Source: Lineus longissimus
Lineage: Eukaryota; Nemertea; Pilidiophora; Heteronemertea; Lineidae
Assembly (NCBI RefSeq): GCF_910592395.1
Contig: NC_088313.1
Coordinates: 14,894,437 to 14,958,436, forward strand
Direction of reading: 5' to 3'
Length of the DNA: 64,000 bases
Shown here: piece after piece, positions 1-13,200 of the stretch
Numbering within the stretch: position 1 is the stretch's first letter
How the letters are laid out: each line of letters begins with the position of its first letter
Translations under genes and position numbers: made by a program
The notes under the pieces: model-generated
What the model was told of the DNA's origin: nothing
Seen by the model: the letters and a program-made list of their open reading frames with translations, nothing else
Databases searched by the model: none

Positions 1-1986
1 GATGAATCAAAATTAAAAACTTTTTTGAACGAATATATCTTGCCTCTTTACAAAAATTGTCAGGGTATATATCAAAACAACATTTGGCTAATCGATCAGA
101 GATATACATCATTTCTTAAAAAGCAGGGTTCCTGTTTACCTTCGAGAATCACTGGCGCTGATGAGAAAGTTGAATAATGTGAGCTCCAACTCTTGAGTAT
201 TTTCCTATGGGGTGAAACTATTGGATGGAATTTAGCAGAATATTTTTATCAAAGTGAAGAAATAGTTGAGATCTTTGCTTCCACCTAAATATTGAACGCA
301 GACTTTCCATCCAACCTATGTTGTACGCATCCCTTTCCCTTGAAGTGATGGCAGATAATGGACTGTGGTTTTTCTGTTTGAAATGGGACTGTATTACCCA
401 AATGTGTGATTCTAGAAACTGGTCAATTCACCTCTTTCCAGATGAGCACCTCTTGCCTTAGTTAGAGTGGTCGAACTTTACCGAGTTATGAGTCGGCGAA
501 TAGTGAAACGTTGCTGACCTTTTAGAGGGGTGCGCGTACTCTTGGAGATTTGTCTTCAGTGGTTTCACATTAAAAGCCTTCCCAATCTTGTTGACGTTTT
601 GATGACGTGAGCTTGCAGTGACTGCTGAATCAGCGTTTCCATGGTGTCGTTTGAAAAGTTGTTGTGTTGCTCATAAATAGTGTCTTTTCGAGGATGAATT
701 TGGCTCTGGTGCAACTCGGTCAATGACTTGTCTGATCATTTTTCAACTGAACCAGTCTGGTCGACCTTTACCATGGCTTTTAAATATATGTTTCATGTAG
801 GTCTTTTTTAAGGAATAGGTTTGAATTAAATTCACACTTCTGATAAGTACATTGTGTCCTACTCCTTGGTGAACTTGTCTTGTGGTGTGACTGGGCCTGA
901 ACAGATGCCAAGAGACTCGGCCCACAGTATTGTGTGATTTTATCGGATCTGATGATGCGATGTACAAAAATTACATATTTTCACGAATTCTCTGTAGATC
1001 GTTGTACATTGCACACAACTGTCCACACGATCGAACTCCCAACTGGTCCGTTAGATAAATAGAATGCAGACCTACATAAATCAATGCATATTCATGTCGT
1101 CCAGTTCACCTCGAGTTGACCACGCGTTCACACATATCATTCGAGGCAAAATGTTGTCGTGAAAGTGGCAATGTTGGCATAAAATGTAATTCTGTGGCGC
1201 ATTATTCATAATACGAGCTGAAAATCTCGACACGCATGGAAGCTGCACGATTGACTGATCGTCGTGGGGAGGATGTCGGTTATGACTCAATCAGATATTG
1301 ATCACATTAAATAGTGAAGAAAAGGCCAGGATACTATTGAAACGCCAATTAATTACGCCGACACTCTCGCATATAATAATTTCTACACGGCCTTCCAATC
1401 CAATATATCGGTGCGTAACGAATGTGCCAAGGTGATACGTAGCCAGGCTTGGAATATATGCGATATCCAATCAAAGGTGATTAGAAAGGTTTCTAAGCTG
1501 CTAACAATACTCGTAGGAGCTGATTGGATGATGGTGACTGCAGGCCATCAGAAGCGCTGTTGGGTATAAATAGGGCAGTTTCGATCACCTTTAACAGGGT
1601 CATGCGAGTTGCAAGGTTATACGACCATAATGCTTTATACTTTCACTCCAGTCCTTAGAATTATGTATTCGTATTTTGAATGACTGTTCTGGATAGCGAG
1701 GTGAAATGATATTTAATAGTGTGATTCATATAAAAAGCTAGGTTAATTACAACCATCTCTATTACTTTTCTACCATTATATGCTTGTCATTTTGGAAGTT
1801 AAATGGCCACAACTCCAGTCATGGCAGGCGAGTGATTGACAGGTGTCAACCCACCAATTAACCTCATGATATACAGAATTTTGATGGCTTGAGGAGTTGA
1901 CATCAATTTTTACTGTTGGTTTCGGACGGAATCAGAAGAGATGGTTCAAGGCTGATTAAACTTAAATTTTGTTTGTTCTTCTTTTT
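1..1986. other. Non-coding, no gene recognised
   Basis: No long open frame and no recognisable protein motif on either strand. The only suggestive structure is a TATA-box-like site (TATAAATAG near 1565) preceded by an inverted CCAAT box (GATTGG near 1522) and a second CCAAT with an adjoining TCF-like ATCAAAG near 1468; it is discussed as a finding because no attached exon can be shown. Confidence 0.6.
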
Positions 1987-2225
1987 TAGCTCTGCTGACT
2001 AAGTCAGCGGAGCTAGTCAAATAGCTATTCGTATGGGGTCCGTCCTTCCATCCATCCATCCATGAACAAAATCGGGCATTTTGTACCTGAAAGACCTAGG
2101 CACTTCAAATCTGGCCGTCGGGAAGAACAGCACAAGATATGCTGCTGACAGAAAATTGGCCATAACTGATCTTGAAAGGCACCAGGGCACTCTAAATGTA
2201 TCAGATCCCTTCACTTTCCAAGACT
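1987..2225 (+). repeat. Hairpin-headed dispersed repeat with TCCGTCC/TCCA microsatellite
   Basis: After a T-rich run comes a near-perfect stem (TAGCTC-T-GCTGACT pairing with AGTCAGC-G-GAGCTA, 1987-2015), then within 25 bp a GTCCGTCC tract and (CCAT)n repeats, followed by unique-looking sequence. The same architecture (T-run, AGCTC.. hairpin, GTCCGTC microsatellite) starts the larger repeat at 38999, so the two look like relatives of one family. The right boundary is a guess, because no matching terminal motif is visible. Confidence 0.5.
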
Positions 2226-5200
2226 CTTGAATCGGTCGCTCTGTTCTGCACAGTAGATAATATAGCTAGCTTTGAGAATGTTTTTGCCTCTCCCTGAATC
2301 CCCTCCCGCCTAGAAATGACGAAAAAGTCAAGACGTCTGGCATCAAGATTTCATTTCGATGATGCCAGAAGTTTGAAAATAGATGAAATTTTGGCAGGGA
2401 CTGGTTGACCCCCTTTCCACAGATGAAAAAACATTCATCTCTTACATGTCTTATGGCAAAAGGTAATTTTGAGATCGGCCCTTTATACTTATAGGTTTGT
2501 GGGCCTGTACATGACGTAGTCAGGAAGCGAACATGATAGTTGCATCACTATAACTCAGGAAATTGTTCATGAGAGAGGATGTGCTTTGCTAAATAACTTG
2601 GTAACATACTCAGAAAATTCTTAACATGCTTACAGAAGGTGAAATGGAGGTTACATTTCCTAATAACTTGACTGCATCCGATTGGGAAACCTATTTCATG
2701 GGCTTCATCATCCTGGGCTGTTGCCTATTAAGAGATCTTGTGAAGGTACATGCTTTTTTGCCAATTGACTTACAGCAAATGACCCAATGAGATCCAATCA
2801 GTTTGAATGTGGGTTTTTAACTTCCCTTGTAAATGGCCCAGTAATGTGGTAGTGTAGGTGTGCATCCTTAATTCATAAACATGTCACACTCGTAAAAAAA
2901 CTTAGTAGAGCAACCATCTGGTGCCACTCGGTAAACTTGTGACCTCCTGGTTCAAAATTTTGGTCATTAAGTATTTACTCCACTCACTATAAAGTGGTCA
3001 AACCACGGAATTAAAAGAACTCCAATTCAATTTCATCCAACCGCAAAAAAATGAGTGTGAGTATTTCCAGGTTTACTGTGGCAACTATCGGTATGTACTA
3101 CCTGGAACCGAACAGACGTCTGGGAGGGTTTTCTCAACTAGCACCGTGTAAAAAGATCTCATCTACCCTCCAAGTGCCCTCGGCCATATCTTACAGATAG
3201 TGTCCAGTTTTTGTCCCCAAGTCCAATTACTGTAGGTCATCAACACTGACCTGGACAGGTTATAATGGATGTTTTTCACAATGACCAGTGGCCTGTCCCA
3301 AATTACTCCAGTGTTACCAGTTTAAGACTACTTTGTCTATACTTGGTGAAAAAATATTTCCAAAATTGTGTTTTGTTGTCACTGGACATGTTGGGACTTA
3401 CCGCTTCTTTTTGATTGTTTGACACGTCTTTGGATTGCCCACAGCCTTGTTTTCGAATGATTAGACATCAAACGTTCCCTGATTGCAATTTAACGCATTC
3501 TAGATCTTCCCATTCAGCAATTTTCCTGTCACTTCAAGGACTGAGCATTCGGCATTTTTGAAGCAGTCCAGTTAGGGAATGTCTGTATTTGGTGGGTCTT
3601 GATCATCCCACACACATCCTTAGCATAAAGACCCAATACTTCTGCGTGACCAGGTCTTTTTTCTAGTCCACCCGATTACTCGTGATCAGAGTTCTCCTCG
3701 GGCAGTTTGTGCTGGGCGGCAGACTTCATGAAAATGCTGGAGGTTTGTTGCAAATCGTGACCAGTTACAATCTTGCCTCTATAATCGAGACGCCTCCCTT
3801 ATAAGGATAGCATTGGATAGTCCCAAAGGTGTCCATGAAAGAGTGGTTGCACCGTTGTTAGCATTTATCCTCTTGTGAAAATAGACTTGGGGTTGAAGTT
3901 GGACAGAAAGAAAAGAGATTGTGCAGCAGCCTCATGGCTTCACCCGGATGTGTTCTCGTGGAATAAGCCTTGCCTTAATGATTTAAAACATTCATCAAAT
4001 AGAAAAGCCTTTATAGTGCGCGGAGCCATGCATTTCATGTCCACAATATCCTCCCTGGGACCGTAGTCGATGATGCCTTGAACATAAATAAGCATTTCTT
4101 ACTATCTAAAAGAACATGCAAGTTTTTCTAACGCAAAGATGTCTGGCGATTTCTTTCCAGTATATCTTACCAAACGATTATATTCTTCTATTACAATGCT
4201 TAGACACTTCTATAGTCCAGCGTTGAATGGAAAATTGGCCGTATTGGTAATTTCACATGACTGAGCAACACAAATGCCTGTCACAGCAAAACTAGGTCAG
4301 ATATAATAACGGTGAGTTTATAGAATACCAACTATCCAATGACATACACAACTAAAGAATATATCCGACTGTCATCACACGGGACAAAAACACGCACTTA
4401 CCCACCAGGGTTTGATAGGACACTTGCCACCAACAACTTGTCTGATTCAACCTCATACAATACATGACTTCCAGTTCCAACTCCTGGATATGTGGAATTC
4501 GACCTGATTTGACCGACCTGTACAGTTTCCTTTATTCAGTGTTACCTACCATTTTGTGCCAAGGTAAGGGACTGTCTTCACTGCTGGTGACCAGCAGTGA
4601 GACTTGTGTATTCTTTTTCTGACTCCAGTCCTCACTTGTTTTCCCATTTCTGTGTAAGATGATTGTCCATCATTGGATATCAGGATTTCATTGTACAATT
4701 GCTCTTTGTTGCTGCCACTCTTCGGTAAGTAAAGCATCATGTGAGTTTGACTGCCGTTTTTCTTGGCATTATCGACATAATTTGACTGGTAAGAAGTGGC
4801 TTGTGGGTAAAGCTTTTGAAATTTGAAGAAGCAAAGATACAACTTGAAGCCATAGATGAATTTATGACTGAAAATGAAATTGAGGAGTAATTCCTTTTGT
4901 TCTGTATTCTTGGTAGACAGGCCACAAGCAGACCTTTGAAGGCTTTTAATCAGCGCTGACGTGGATGGAAGTTGGTACAAATCCAGTTCAGTGTGTGTTT
5001 ACAAGACTATATTACAATATTCTTTGTGCATCCATATAATTAGATAAAGAATCTGGAATTTGTAACAACTTCTGTCGATCAATCAATGGTAATTGTGCTG
5101 CTTCAAAGTCCTCAGAGTACTATTATTGACAGGTGCCTATGCCTCAAGGCCTTATTACTCTTGGAGCTCTTGAATCATGAGCTGAATGGGTCCTCATCGA

Positions 5201-8200
5201 TGTTCCGCGTGAAAATAAAACAGCATGTTTACATGATGTTTCCTGCCATAAACTGTGTCCTTCTCAATTTATTTACACATTGTCATGATAAATGATAAAT
5301 TGACATATCATCGTTTGATCATAATAAAACCTCAATGTTATATGGTAAGCGCTGCCATGAATATTGTCTTTTTCATACAAATACATTACTCATCTAGAAC
5401 TATAGGTCAGTCCTTCAGTGTAGGTCAAACCAAATATAGTACTAACGAGAGATTTGCGTCATCGAAATGGTGGCATGAAAGCGCAGTTACCTAACAGAAT
5501 AATCATAAATGAGGAAAAAACTTTGAAACTGGCTTTAAAATATATAGAATCAAAATATTCTGGCTATGATCAAAATAATTCTGTTTTCTTCTGCCAGGCA
5601 TGTTACAGAAAGTCCACCAGTCTGGATTTCTGGTCCATATTGCTTATTGCATGTAACTCCTATTTTGATGGGCAGAATGTTTTTCGCTTTTACCAGAAAA
5701 TGAACTAAATTCTCTTCTACACCCTGTGCTAACATATAGCCAGAACTTTTGGGTGCGATGCAGTGTTAAAGCACACTGCCCAGGTAGTGGAATAATTGCT
5801 GTACTCTCCCTGCGATGAATGTCCTTCATCCATCTATTGATACAATATGTAAAAGCTGGCCATGGATGTATCATAATAATATTGTTTTTTTCCATCAAAT
5901 TTAAGTTGCAACCATTGGCCGCTAATGTTAAAGCACCACAAAAATATCATTCCAAAAAGGATAAAGCTTGTTATGGATTTTGATGATGCTAATATTAAAA
6001 ACTTCTCTTGGTGGTCACATACAGATATCACAATAATCTGTTTCATATCAGTCATCTTCATTCAATATCCATTCTTCGATTGTGTATCCAGAATACTATT
6101 CAGAGGACTCTATGAATGTTTTGTGTCGGGTATAAAACCTTGGAATTCTAAAGGCCACACTCAGAGTCGCCTGTGTGTGATATGTACATATCACATATTC
6201 AAATTAGGCCAGAGCCATGTATTTTTGAATGTTTGGTCCTGCAACAAGATGTTTGGATCATTAAAATCACAAGATCTTTGTTGATGAGGCGATCATGTGA
6301 CATTATTTGCCCAACTGTGTTCTCTCGATCAAAAATTGAATGCATTGGTCATGAGGTTGCTGGTAATAAATTGATTTTGAGAATTATGAAGGTGTGTGAA
6401 AGGGATAGGAACCCTTCAGATTTGGCCAATAGCGTGGCAGATTTGCCAATTTAAACCAACCTGTTCCACTGCCAAAAATAGTAGTCCATCATCAGCTTTA
6501 TTTAGTTTCCCACAAATGCATATTTGCATAAAGATCTATAGCTGTCCTTGTTGCATATCATGATATTGGTCTAGTCAGCACCTGCATGAATACATTACAT
6601 TGTGTATTCTAAATCAATAAAAACGCGATCACATTTGGCAACTGATTGGAAAATGCATTGATGACCATATTATGGTAGGCTGTGACACTTCGTTTGATTG
6701 ACAGGCCGGTAGCACCTGGTTGCAAATTCAAAGGACAGTCATTAATTACTAATCTAATAGACGTTTCGAAAATCCACAGGACTGGCTTCGTGTTTCGCTT
6801 TAGGTGATTTCGCTTTGGAATTTTGATACCTAGCACCGGGTAGGTTTTTTATAGCAGTATATGTAATTTAGTGGTAGGCTTACTTCCCTTTCATTGATGG
6901 TCGGATGCAGTACACCTGGTGGCAGCCCGGAATGCCCTCATTGATTTGATAATAGTTGTGCTGCATACACGAAGGCGGAGAATTTTTTTGTTTAGAAACC
7001 AGCTGAGGGCTCTATTGATATATCTTCGATTTAGATATTCAAATCTCGTACTGGGTGGGTTTTTCATCGGGTACAGTCATAGTGTTGGTTCGCGAGAGTG
7101 TCTTTGTCAATGCCACAATGATATATGTTACTGGTAAACATTTGATCGAACCAATCTGAAACATGGGCAAGCGGTGTAAAGGATTCTGCAGATAATATCA
7201 TCCATCTGTTGTTATTATCATGAAAAAGTAGTCTTCAAAGAATCAGTGAATTAAAATAGGGCAGCAGTGCTTACTTTTCCAAATACTTCACCTCATTTTC
7301 TTTTCTTCGAATAATTCTACTCTGACGATCATAATATTGACCTGGGTGGATTCTTATGAGCATACAGACTTCTATACTTGGCGTTGGTGCTATTATCCCA
7401 GAACCAGCCAATCCAAGCTTTGAGACATCCATCAAAATACCATTCGCTGGCTGATTGCTCAGCAGAACAGTGCAGACTCTTGACCGGCTTCACTCTCGTC
7501 TCGTGACAAAGTGACGAGTCAGTGTCTGACATAAAAAATGAAAAAAATTGTTAATATTGATATACTCCATGCACCATTTCCGTGGCTCATATTGGCGACT
7601 CGCAGTTTTCCATTAACTTGATAACTTGATGGTATTTTCATCTATTAGTCAATGTTTGCTCAACAAATAATACAACCAATCTGCAACAATTCAATCCAAA
7701 TAGCATATCCGGCTGGTGGTTGACTTTTTACCACCGCTGGATTGTCATCGACTCTGGTGGCCTGAGCTCACGTATTCGAGAGTATTTGCGGAACAACTGA
7801 GTAGCGTGATTTGATACCTCTATTAACCCATGGGGGATTGTTTCAGGTCAGAAGTAGTTACTCGGGCCTTAGTATTGAGATTGAGAGCATGATAACCTGC
7901 AAAATTTGTCAAAGGTGTTTTGCTGATTGCGGGCATGTCAATCCCCAGGCGTTTCCTCTCATAGTTGGTAAAAAAATGATTTGAGATTTACCCTGTTGAT
8001 TTGCCTGGGATGGGGGAAGCCTATGCATATGGTGTATCTTGCATAGGCTCAGGGAGGGGACTGTGTTATCTCTATACTGTATCATTTGACTTCTTGAGGT
8101 TCAGCAATGCTTTCTTATCCTTTGGTGAGATACCGATGAAATTTTCAAAGTCGGTTAGCTACCCATGACATTCAGTATAAGTGAGTTACCCCTGACAGTA

Positions 8201-8750
8201 AGTTGGTGAGGTGTATATAGCTGCCGAGTTGTCAGGATGGTGGTGTGATCTGGCTAATTGCGGCAAACTGAGCTAGTTATCTGATACCTGGGCATTCGTA
8301 TATCCTTTTCGCTCCATGAAGATTATTTCTTATCCATACGCTTGATACCGAGAAGTTAGGTTTTCTCGGTTATCATGGAAAGTTATCATAACTAATACTT
8401 TTTATAGTGCACAGTGTTTATGAAAAGTCATCAAGTGATTTAGGATGTTCTCGGGGTAAATACTACCTGGTCTGAAATCGTATAAATATCCGGATGTCTT
8501 CTTTGGAATCTCCTTGTTTTCCTTCAACTCTTCTCTCTTCAAACCTTCCACGCATCTTGAAAGACCAAATTACCATGTGACTAATTTCCTTAGCAGGTAG
8601 TTTGTCATTTTGGTCATTGCATTTATACAGTGATAGGGCTTTCCATCTCATCATGTTGGCTTGGAAGGAAAGGTCTTATGCAACAAAAATTAAAAGTTTT
8701 TCAGAAATCTTTTGAATAGCTAAAATAAAAAGTTGTGAAAATTTTGCACT
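2226..8750. other. Non-coding, nothing recognised
   Basis: Contains only scattered short open frames, the longest about 144 codons on the minus strand (4546-4980) and starting at TTG, with no motif I recognise. No repeat structure or RNA gene was evident. It may be intergenic or part of a long 5' intron of the receptor gene downstream. Confidence 0.5.
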
Positions 8751-8756
8751 TTGGGG

Positions 8757-8832
8757 TTTATCGAGAGTTGAACCCATCGTCTACTTGCCAACAGTTCTGT
8801 CCCCGGGAGACCAATTAGCTAACATCAAAAGT
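8757..8832 (-). repeat. tRNA-like SINE head (degenerate)
   Basis: Read on the minus strand, a Pol III A-box-like motif (TAGCTAATTGGT) is followed about 47 bp later by a B-box-like motif (GGGTTCAACTC), the spacing of a tRNA gene. The acceptor arm and T stem do not pair properly, so a functional tRNA is unlikely; a tRNA-derived SINE head is the simplest reading. An AT-rich stretch follows on the minus strand, but no clear tail or flanking duplication was seen. Confidence 0.3.
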
Positions 8833-8835
8833 AGA

Positions 8836-9725
8836 TTATTTTTGGTGATGTCTAAAAATGCTCTTGTTTGAATATGAATCCTGATTCTCCTTGTATGATA
8901 AGCCTCTAGCAAACCGCCATCACCATGCAAAATTAGAGATTGCCTCATGTGCGGAAATAGCCCACGGAAGGAGCTCTGTGTGACCTGAGCTCTAACCAGC
9001 CACAGCGGCTGATTGAAGGAAATGAGATATATCTTGTCTTATTTTAAGCTTGAGTAGCAGCAAGGATAGTAGGAAAAGTTCAAGCAATCTCTGCTGCTTC
9101 TGAAATTGGGGATGAGAGGGGAACATTTCATATCCAAAATTTCTCTTTCTCTGTGACTCCTTCAGAGTAGAAGGGGATGAAGGATGGGTACCTACAGCTA
9201 TTGTGCCCCAAAAACGAGCAATTTTTGATTCCGTGACATGCAACAATTGTCACTGTGATGTCAGGGATATGAAGATTGCTCGTCTGTGGGTTGGTATAAA
9301 TCACTGGGTATAAGTTCACTTTAGCTTGCGCAGTACAGTGAAACTTGCTTTCTCAACTCAGTAAAGACAGTGTAAGCAAGTTTTAGTACCATGACGATAT
9401 TCAGATTTTCCGTTTCTAGCGATATCTTTATGTAAACCTCTTATTTGCCATGACGTGGTATTCTATCCTATTAAGAATATTAAATGAAACTCTTGTAATA
9501 AGCCAGTATGGTGTGCATTCTAGCCAGCTTGCCGCTGGTCCACAGGAAATTAAATCTATCCATCTGGTCATTGTCATCTGTTTGTCAATGGTCAGTAGGT
9601 TGGAAACATATTTTCAGCTCTGATTGTCAGCAGCGCCAGCCTTTTCTTCGACCTGTTGATTTTTTCTCTGCTGAAAGTCACCACACCCAACTTGTAAAGG
9701 TTTGATGGTTCAGAAAGGTGGCTTG
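8836..9725. other. Non-coding, nothing recognised
   Basis: Short unrelated open frames only; no splice-bounded exon, RNA gene or repeat that I can support. Confidence 0.5.
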
Positions 9726-9729
9726 TATT

Positions 9730-10245
9730 CAAGACGCTCATACACACTGCTGTGATGGAGTAAGTAATGGCCTAGCAACAAATCAAGTGGTCTATGACAA
9801 GGCCATATGTGGTATATACAGAAAGAGCAGTGATACACTCACTTAAAAATTTGACCTAGTAAAACATAGTTACATCAGCAGCAAGCCAACATCTGTTTAG
9901 CCAAGCATCATCCACATGCCTGTGACTAATGGTATCAGTCATGAACCTATAAATGGGGGGTCCAAAATGTAAGGGTATAATTTGCATCAACCGAAACAGT
10001 AATGATACATACTCCTGCATTGACCCTGCTGAGGCCCCTGACAACAACCCAACCCTGTTATAATGTGATATACACCCAAGAAATCTGATGGTCCAAAGAA
10101 ACTATAGGCAATAATTGACAACATCAGAAACTGCAGTGATGCGCTTACATGAAGGGCTCATACACGCTGTGGCCCAGTAGGGACACCATGACATGCATGA
10201 TGACAATACAATCTCAGTTTAGCCCAGCATCATCCAGTGCTTGCC
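9730..10245. repeat. Diverged local duplication, period about 305-323 bp
   Basis: Motifs recur in the same order: CAGTGAT followed by a C-rich CTCAC/GCTTAC stretch (9829 and 10134), and GTTTAGCC-AGCATCATCCA (9894 and 10217). GCTCATACAC also occurs near 9738 and 10158. The copies are strongly diverged, so this is an old tandem duplication or two fragments of one repeat family. A related AGAAGGGCTCATGCACGC stretch lies near 20910. Confidence 0.35.
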
Positions 10246-13200
10246 TCAGCTAGTGATTGATTGGCCAAGAGTTCCCAGAAATAGAACCAGGAATTCCGGA
10301 TAACAGTTCATTCACATGCAAAAACATCTCGGGCTTCGCCGATGTATAGAGAGTCAATACCGGCAACAGATTTGCATAGAATACATTCGTGGCTCATGCC
10401 GTTCTCTATTTGAAATAATAACTCCGCGAATATGCATGCTGTAGTTTCCAAAGGCTGCCATTTCATGAATCGTTCACATTGTGACTGGAGTTGAACCATC
10501 GTATGAACTATTATCCTTGGGTTTGTTTGGACCTTGATGCCATTTATACACCATTTCTACTGATCGCAATTGATGCGTGGAAAAATCTGATTGATTCGAT
10601 TGATTTGGTCAAAGTGGATCCGGAATCCGTGTTTGGAGTGTGATTAGTTTCTGTAGTTGTTGCTGTCCATCGGTGAGTATTTCATCGGTCGTTTTATTCG
10701 GTTTCGTGCATAGGTTCCAGCGAATAATGGCATTTAGCCTACTCTTCATATCACAGCACATATACTCAACACTTCTCTCTATGTATTTATGCAGTGTTTA
10801 CATGGTGACTGCTAATGTAGCTATTTATTAGCTGCTTCAGGGAGCAGGCTTGGTAGTTCAGTGCTCACTCTCTTGGCTTCATGATGAGACTAATGTGCTT
10901 TAGAATGTGCTTCTGCATTGTGCCTTGGGCTAGTCTTTTCTCCCTTTCCCAGGTTACGATCTTAATAAGAGTTTCCTCAAGTGTGAGGCCTACATGTATA
11001 CACACGTGCCAGTACTCTCAGCAGCGGTGTGGCGGCTGGCCTCCCAGTCTTCGGCAATTTTTGATTCTGACTAGTTTGGGCTTTACCTAAACAGTTTTGG
11101 TCTATACCGCTAACTGTGTAAGCTGGTCTATAGGCCCAACATAGCCATCGCTAACAAGGCCTACTTTGTATCCATGTTCATGTAGATCTTGGGTTGGATT
11201 GTTCATCAAGTAATTGGCTCAGTTATCATAAATGGCTTAGTCATTCAAAGGACCACCTGTGATCTTTCATACATAAGTATTAGATCGAGGGCCTAATGGA
11301 AAGACGAGGCCTGTTTATACTGCACAAAAAGACAGTAAATGTCACAGCTTGATGTCCAGGAAAGATGTGCTGAGATGGAAAGTAGAAGGTTACCAATTCA
11401 GTGGTGACATTTGAATGACCCACATGTGAAACAGACACGAGGGTAAATAGAGTAGAAATAAGAGCACAGACTCCCAACCAACTGTTTCCTTGAGTATGAA
11501 TCAAGCACCCTGGCCCAGAATTCCACAACAGGACTTTTAGAACGTTCCTCAAATAAAATTGGGTGTATTTTTGTGACTAAATTTATGAATTTGTTGGTCC
11601 AGAAAAATAGCTTGAATATCCTGAGAAAATGGTCATCATAAAATTTGAACCCATCCATACATTTATAACAGAGTCGGATGAGCGTTTCTTGACAGCTTTC
11701 CATGTCGGGGGGACATTTTCAATAAATGAAACAAGAGATTAAACGTTCTCTTTCCCATTTGCATTTCTCTTGTTCAGCCTGTTATAGCACTTTTATTCAT
11801 AGCCGTGATAGCTGCAGACCAGAATGTCACCTGAAACCAGAATTAATTTGATACAGCAGACCGGTATGAATGAAATCAGGTTGTTTTCAGATTAATTTTC
11901 CCGGTCTTATTTCAGTTTCTGTCACGTTAGGATTAGGTGAATGGCTTGATTAGACTCTGGGACGCCAATGGTTCTGATGTCTGGCTTCCATTTAAAACAT
12001 CCCAGGATTATGGCGAATTTTGCTTGCCCCCTCCATATGTGGGGGAGGGAAAGCCGGTGTGGTATCCTGGACCTGGCAGAGTGATTAATGTCCTTTTGAT
12101 TGTCTGAAGCTAAGACAGGGACTGTCCGTTTATATGTACTAAATACGTCATTGTATTGTATTTCCCATGGATATGTGGCTGTAGATCTGTCTGAATGTCC
12201 TGCTGCAGATATCAAATTTCCATTTGGTATATCCCACCCAATTGATATCTCCCATGGATTTTCAGGTGGTCAGGTGCAATACTCAAGGACACAGAAGAAT
12301 CGGCTCTCAACCCGCAGCTGGTTTCAGACAGACACCCTAACTGATTTTGCGCCACTAATCATCCCCCTGGGCATTTGGCACTAGTTCTTACTTTCCTCTC
12401 TGACACCATAATAAACCACTGGACAGAAACTTGAAACTACAAGCCAGAATTCATCCGATACCAGTATGAATGAATGAAATTGGGTTGTGATGTATATAAT
12501 TTGGTCGAACACAATGAAATGTCGATATTTGACATGGAACGCATGAAGTTACGTGATAACCTGTAGTTTAAAATTAATGAATCCTATCATATTTCTCAAC
12601 GGCCTTTGTCTTTGAGACAGCATGTGCAGGAGTCCTCATCAGGATATGTGATTTAAACCTCAAGTCATAGATGTAGGAAGACATCCAATACGTTATTTAC
12701 AAATAAATTTGAATTGGAATGTAAGTGAGATGTCCGGTCGGATTGAATTTGATGTTGGCAAATTATCGACCTTAAAAATTGCCTCCCCCACACACACACA
12801 TTCTGGTTGTGACTTTGTCCACAATAGACCAATTTGGGACAAATGGAAGTCATGATTAAACACCAAATTCTGTGCAACCCAGCAATCATGAGGATGATTT
12901 GTTATGCCTTCCTATCACAACAGTGGTCATTATTTTTTGCCCAGCTAGGCTTTAATATTTGAAATGGGGGTTGGGAGGATAAAGACCCTTTATCATTGTT
13001 CTCTTATTAGTCCATTCTTGAATTGGGGTTGCAGAGGTTAGAAAGTCAAATTGTTTCAGATTGAGGTGTGCCATGCAGAGAAATGATCTTCAGTAAAAGT
13101 TGGTGCATACTTTTCAAACTTACTTTGCCATCTCCTGAGGGCAAATTATATCTACCCCCTTAATGCTATGGGGATTTTAATCTTCTGTTTCTGTACAATG

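Noticed and set aside
4546-4980. 144-codon minus-strand ORF
   Set aside because: Starts at TTG, low complexity in places, no motif, no splice or promoter context.
8757-8832. Functional tRNA gene on the minus strand
   Set aside because: A- and B-box-like motifs are present but the acceptor and T stems do not pair, so only a tRNA-derived repeat is supported.
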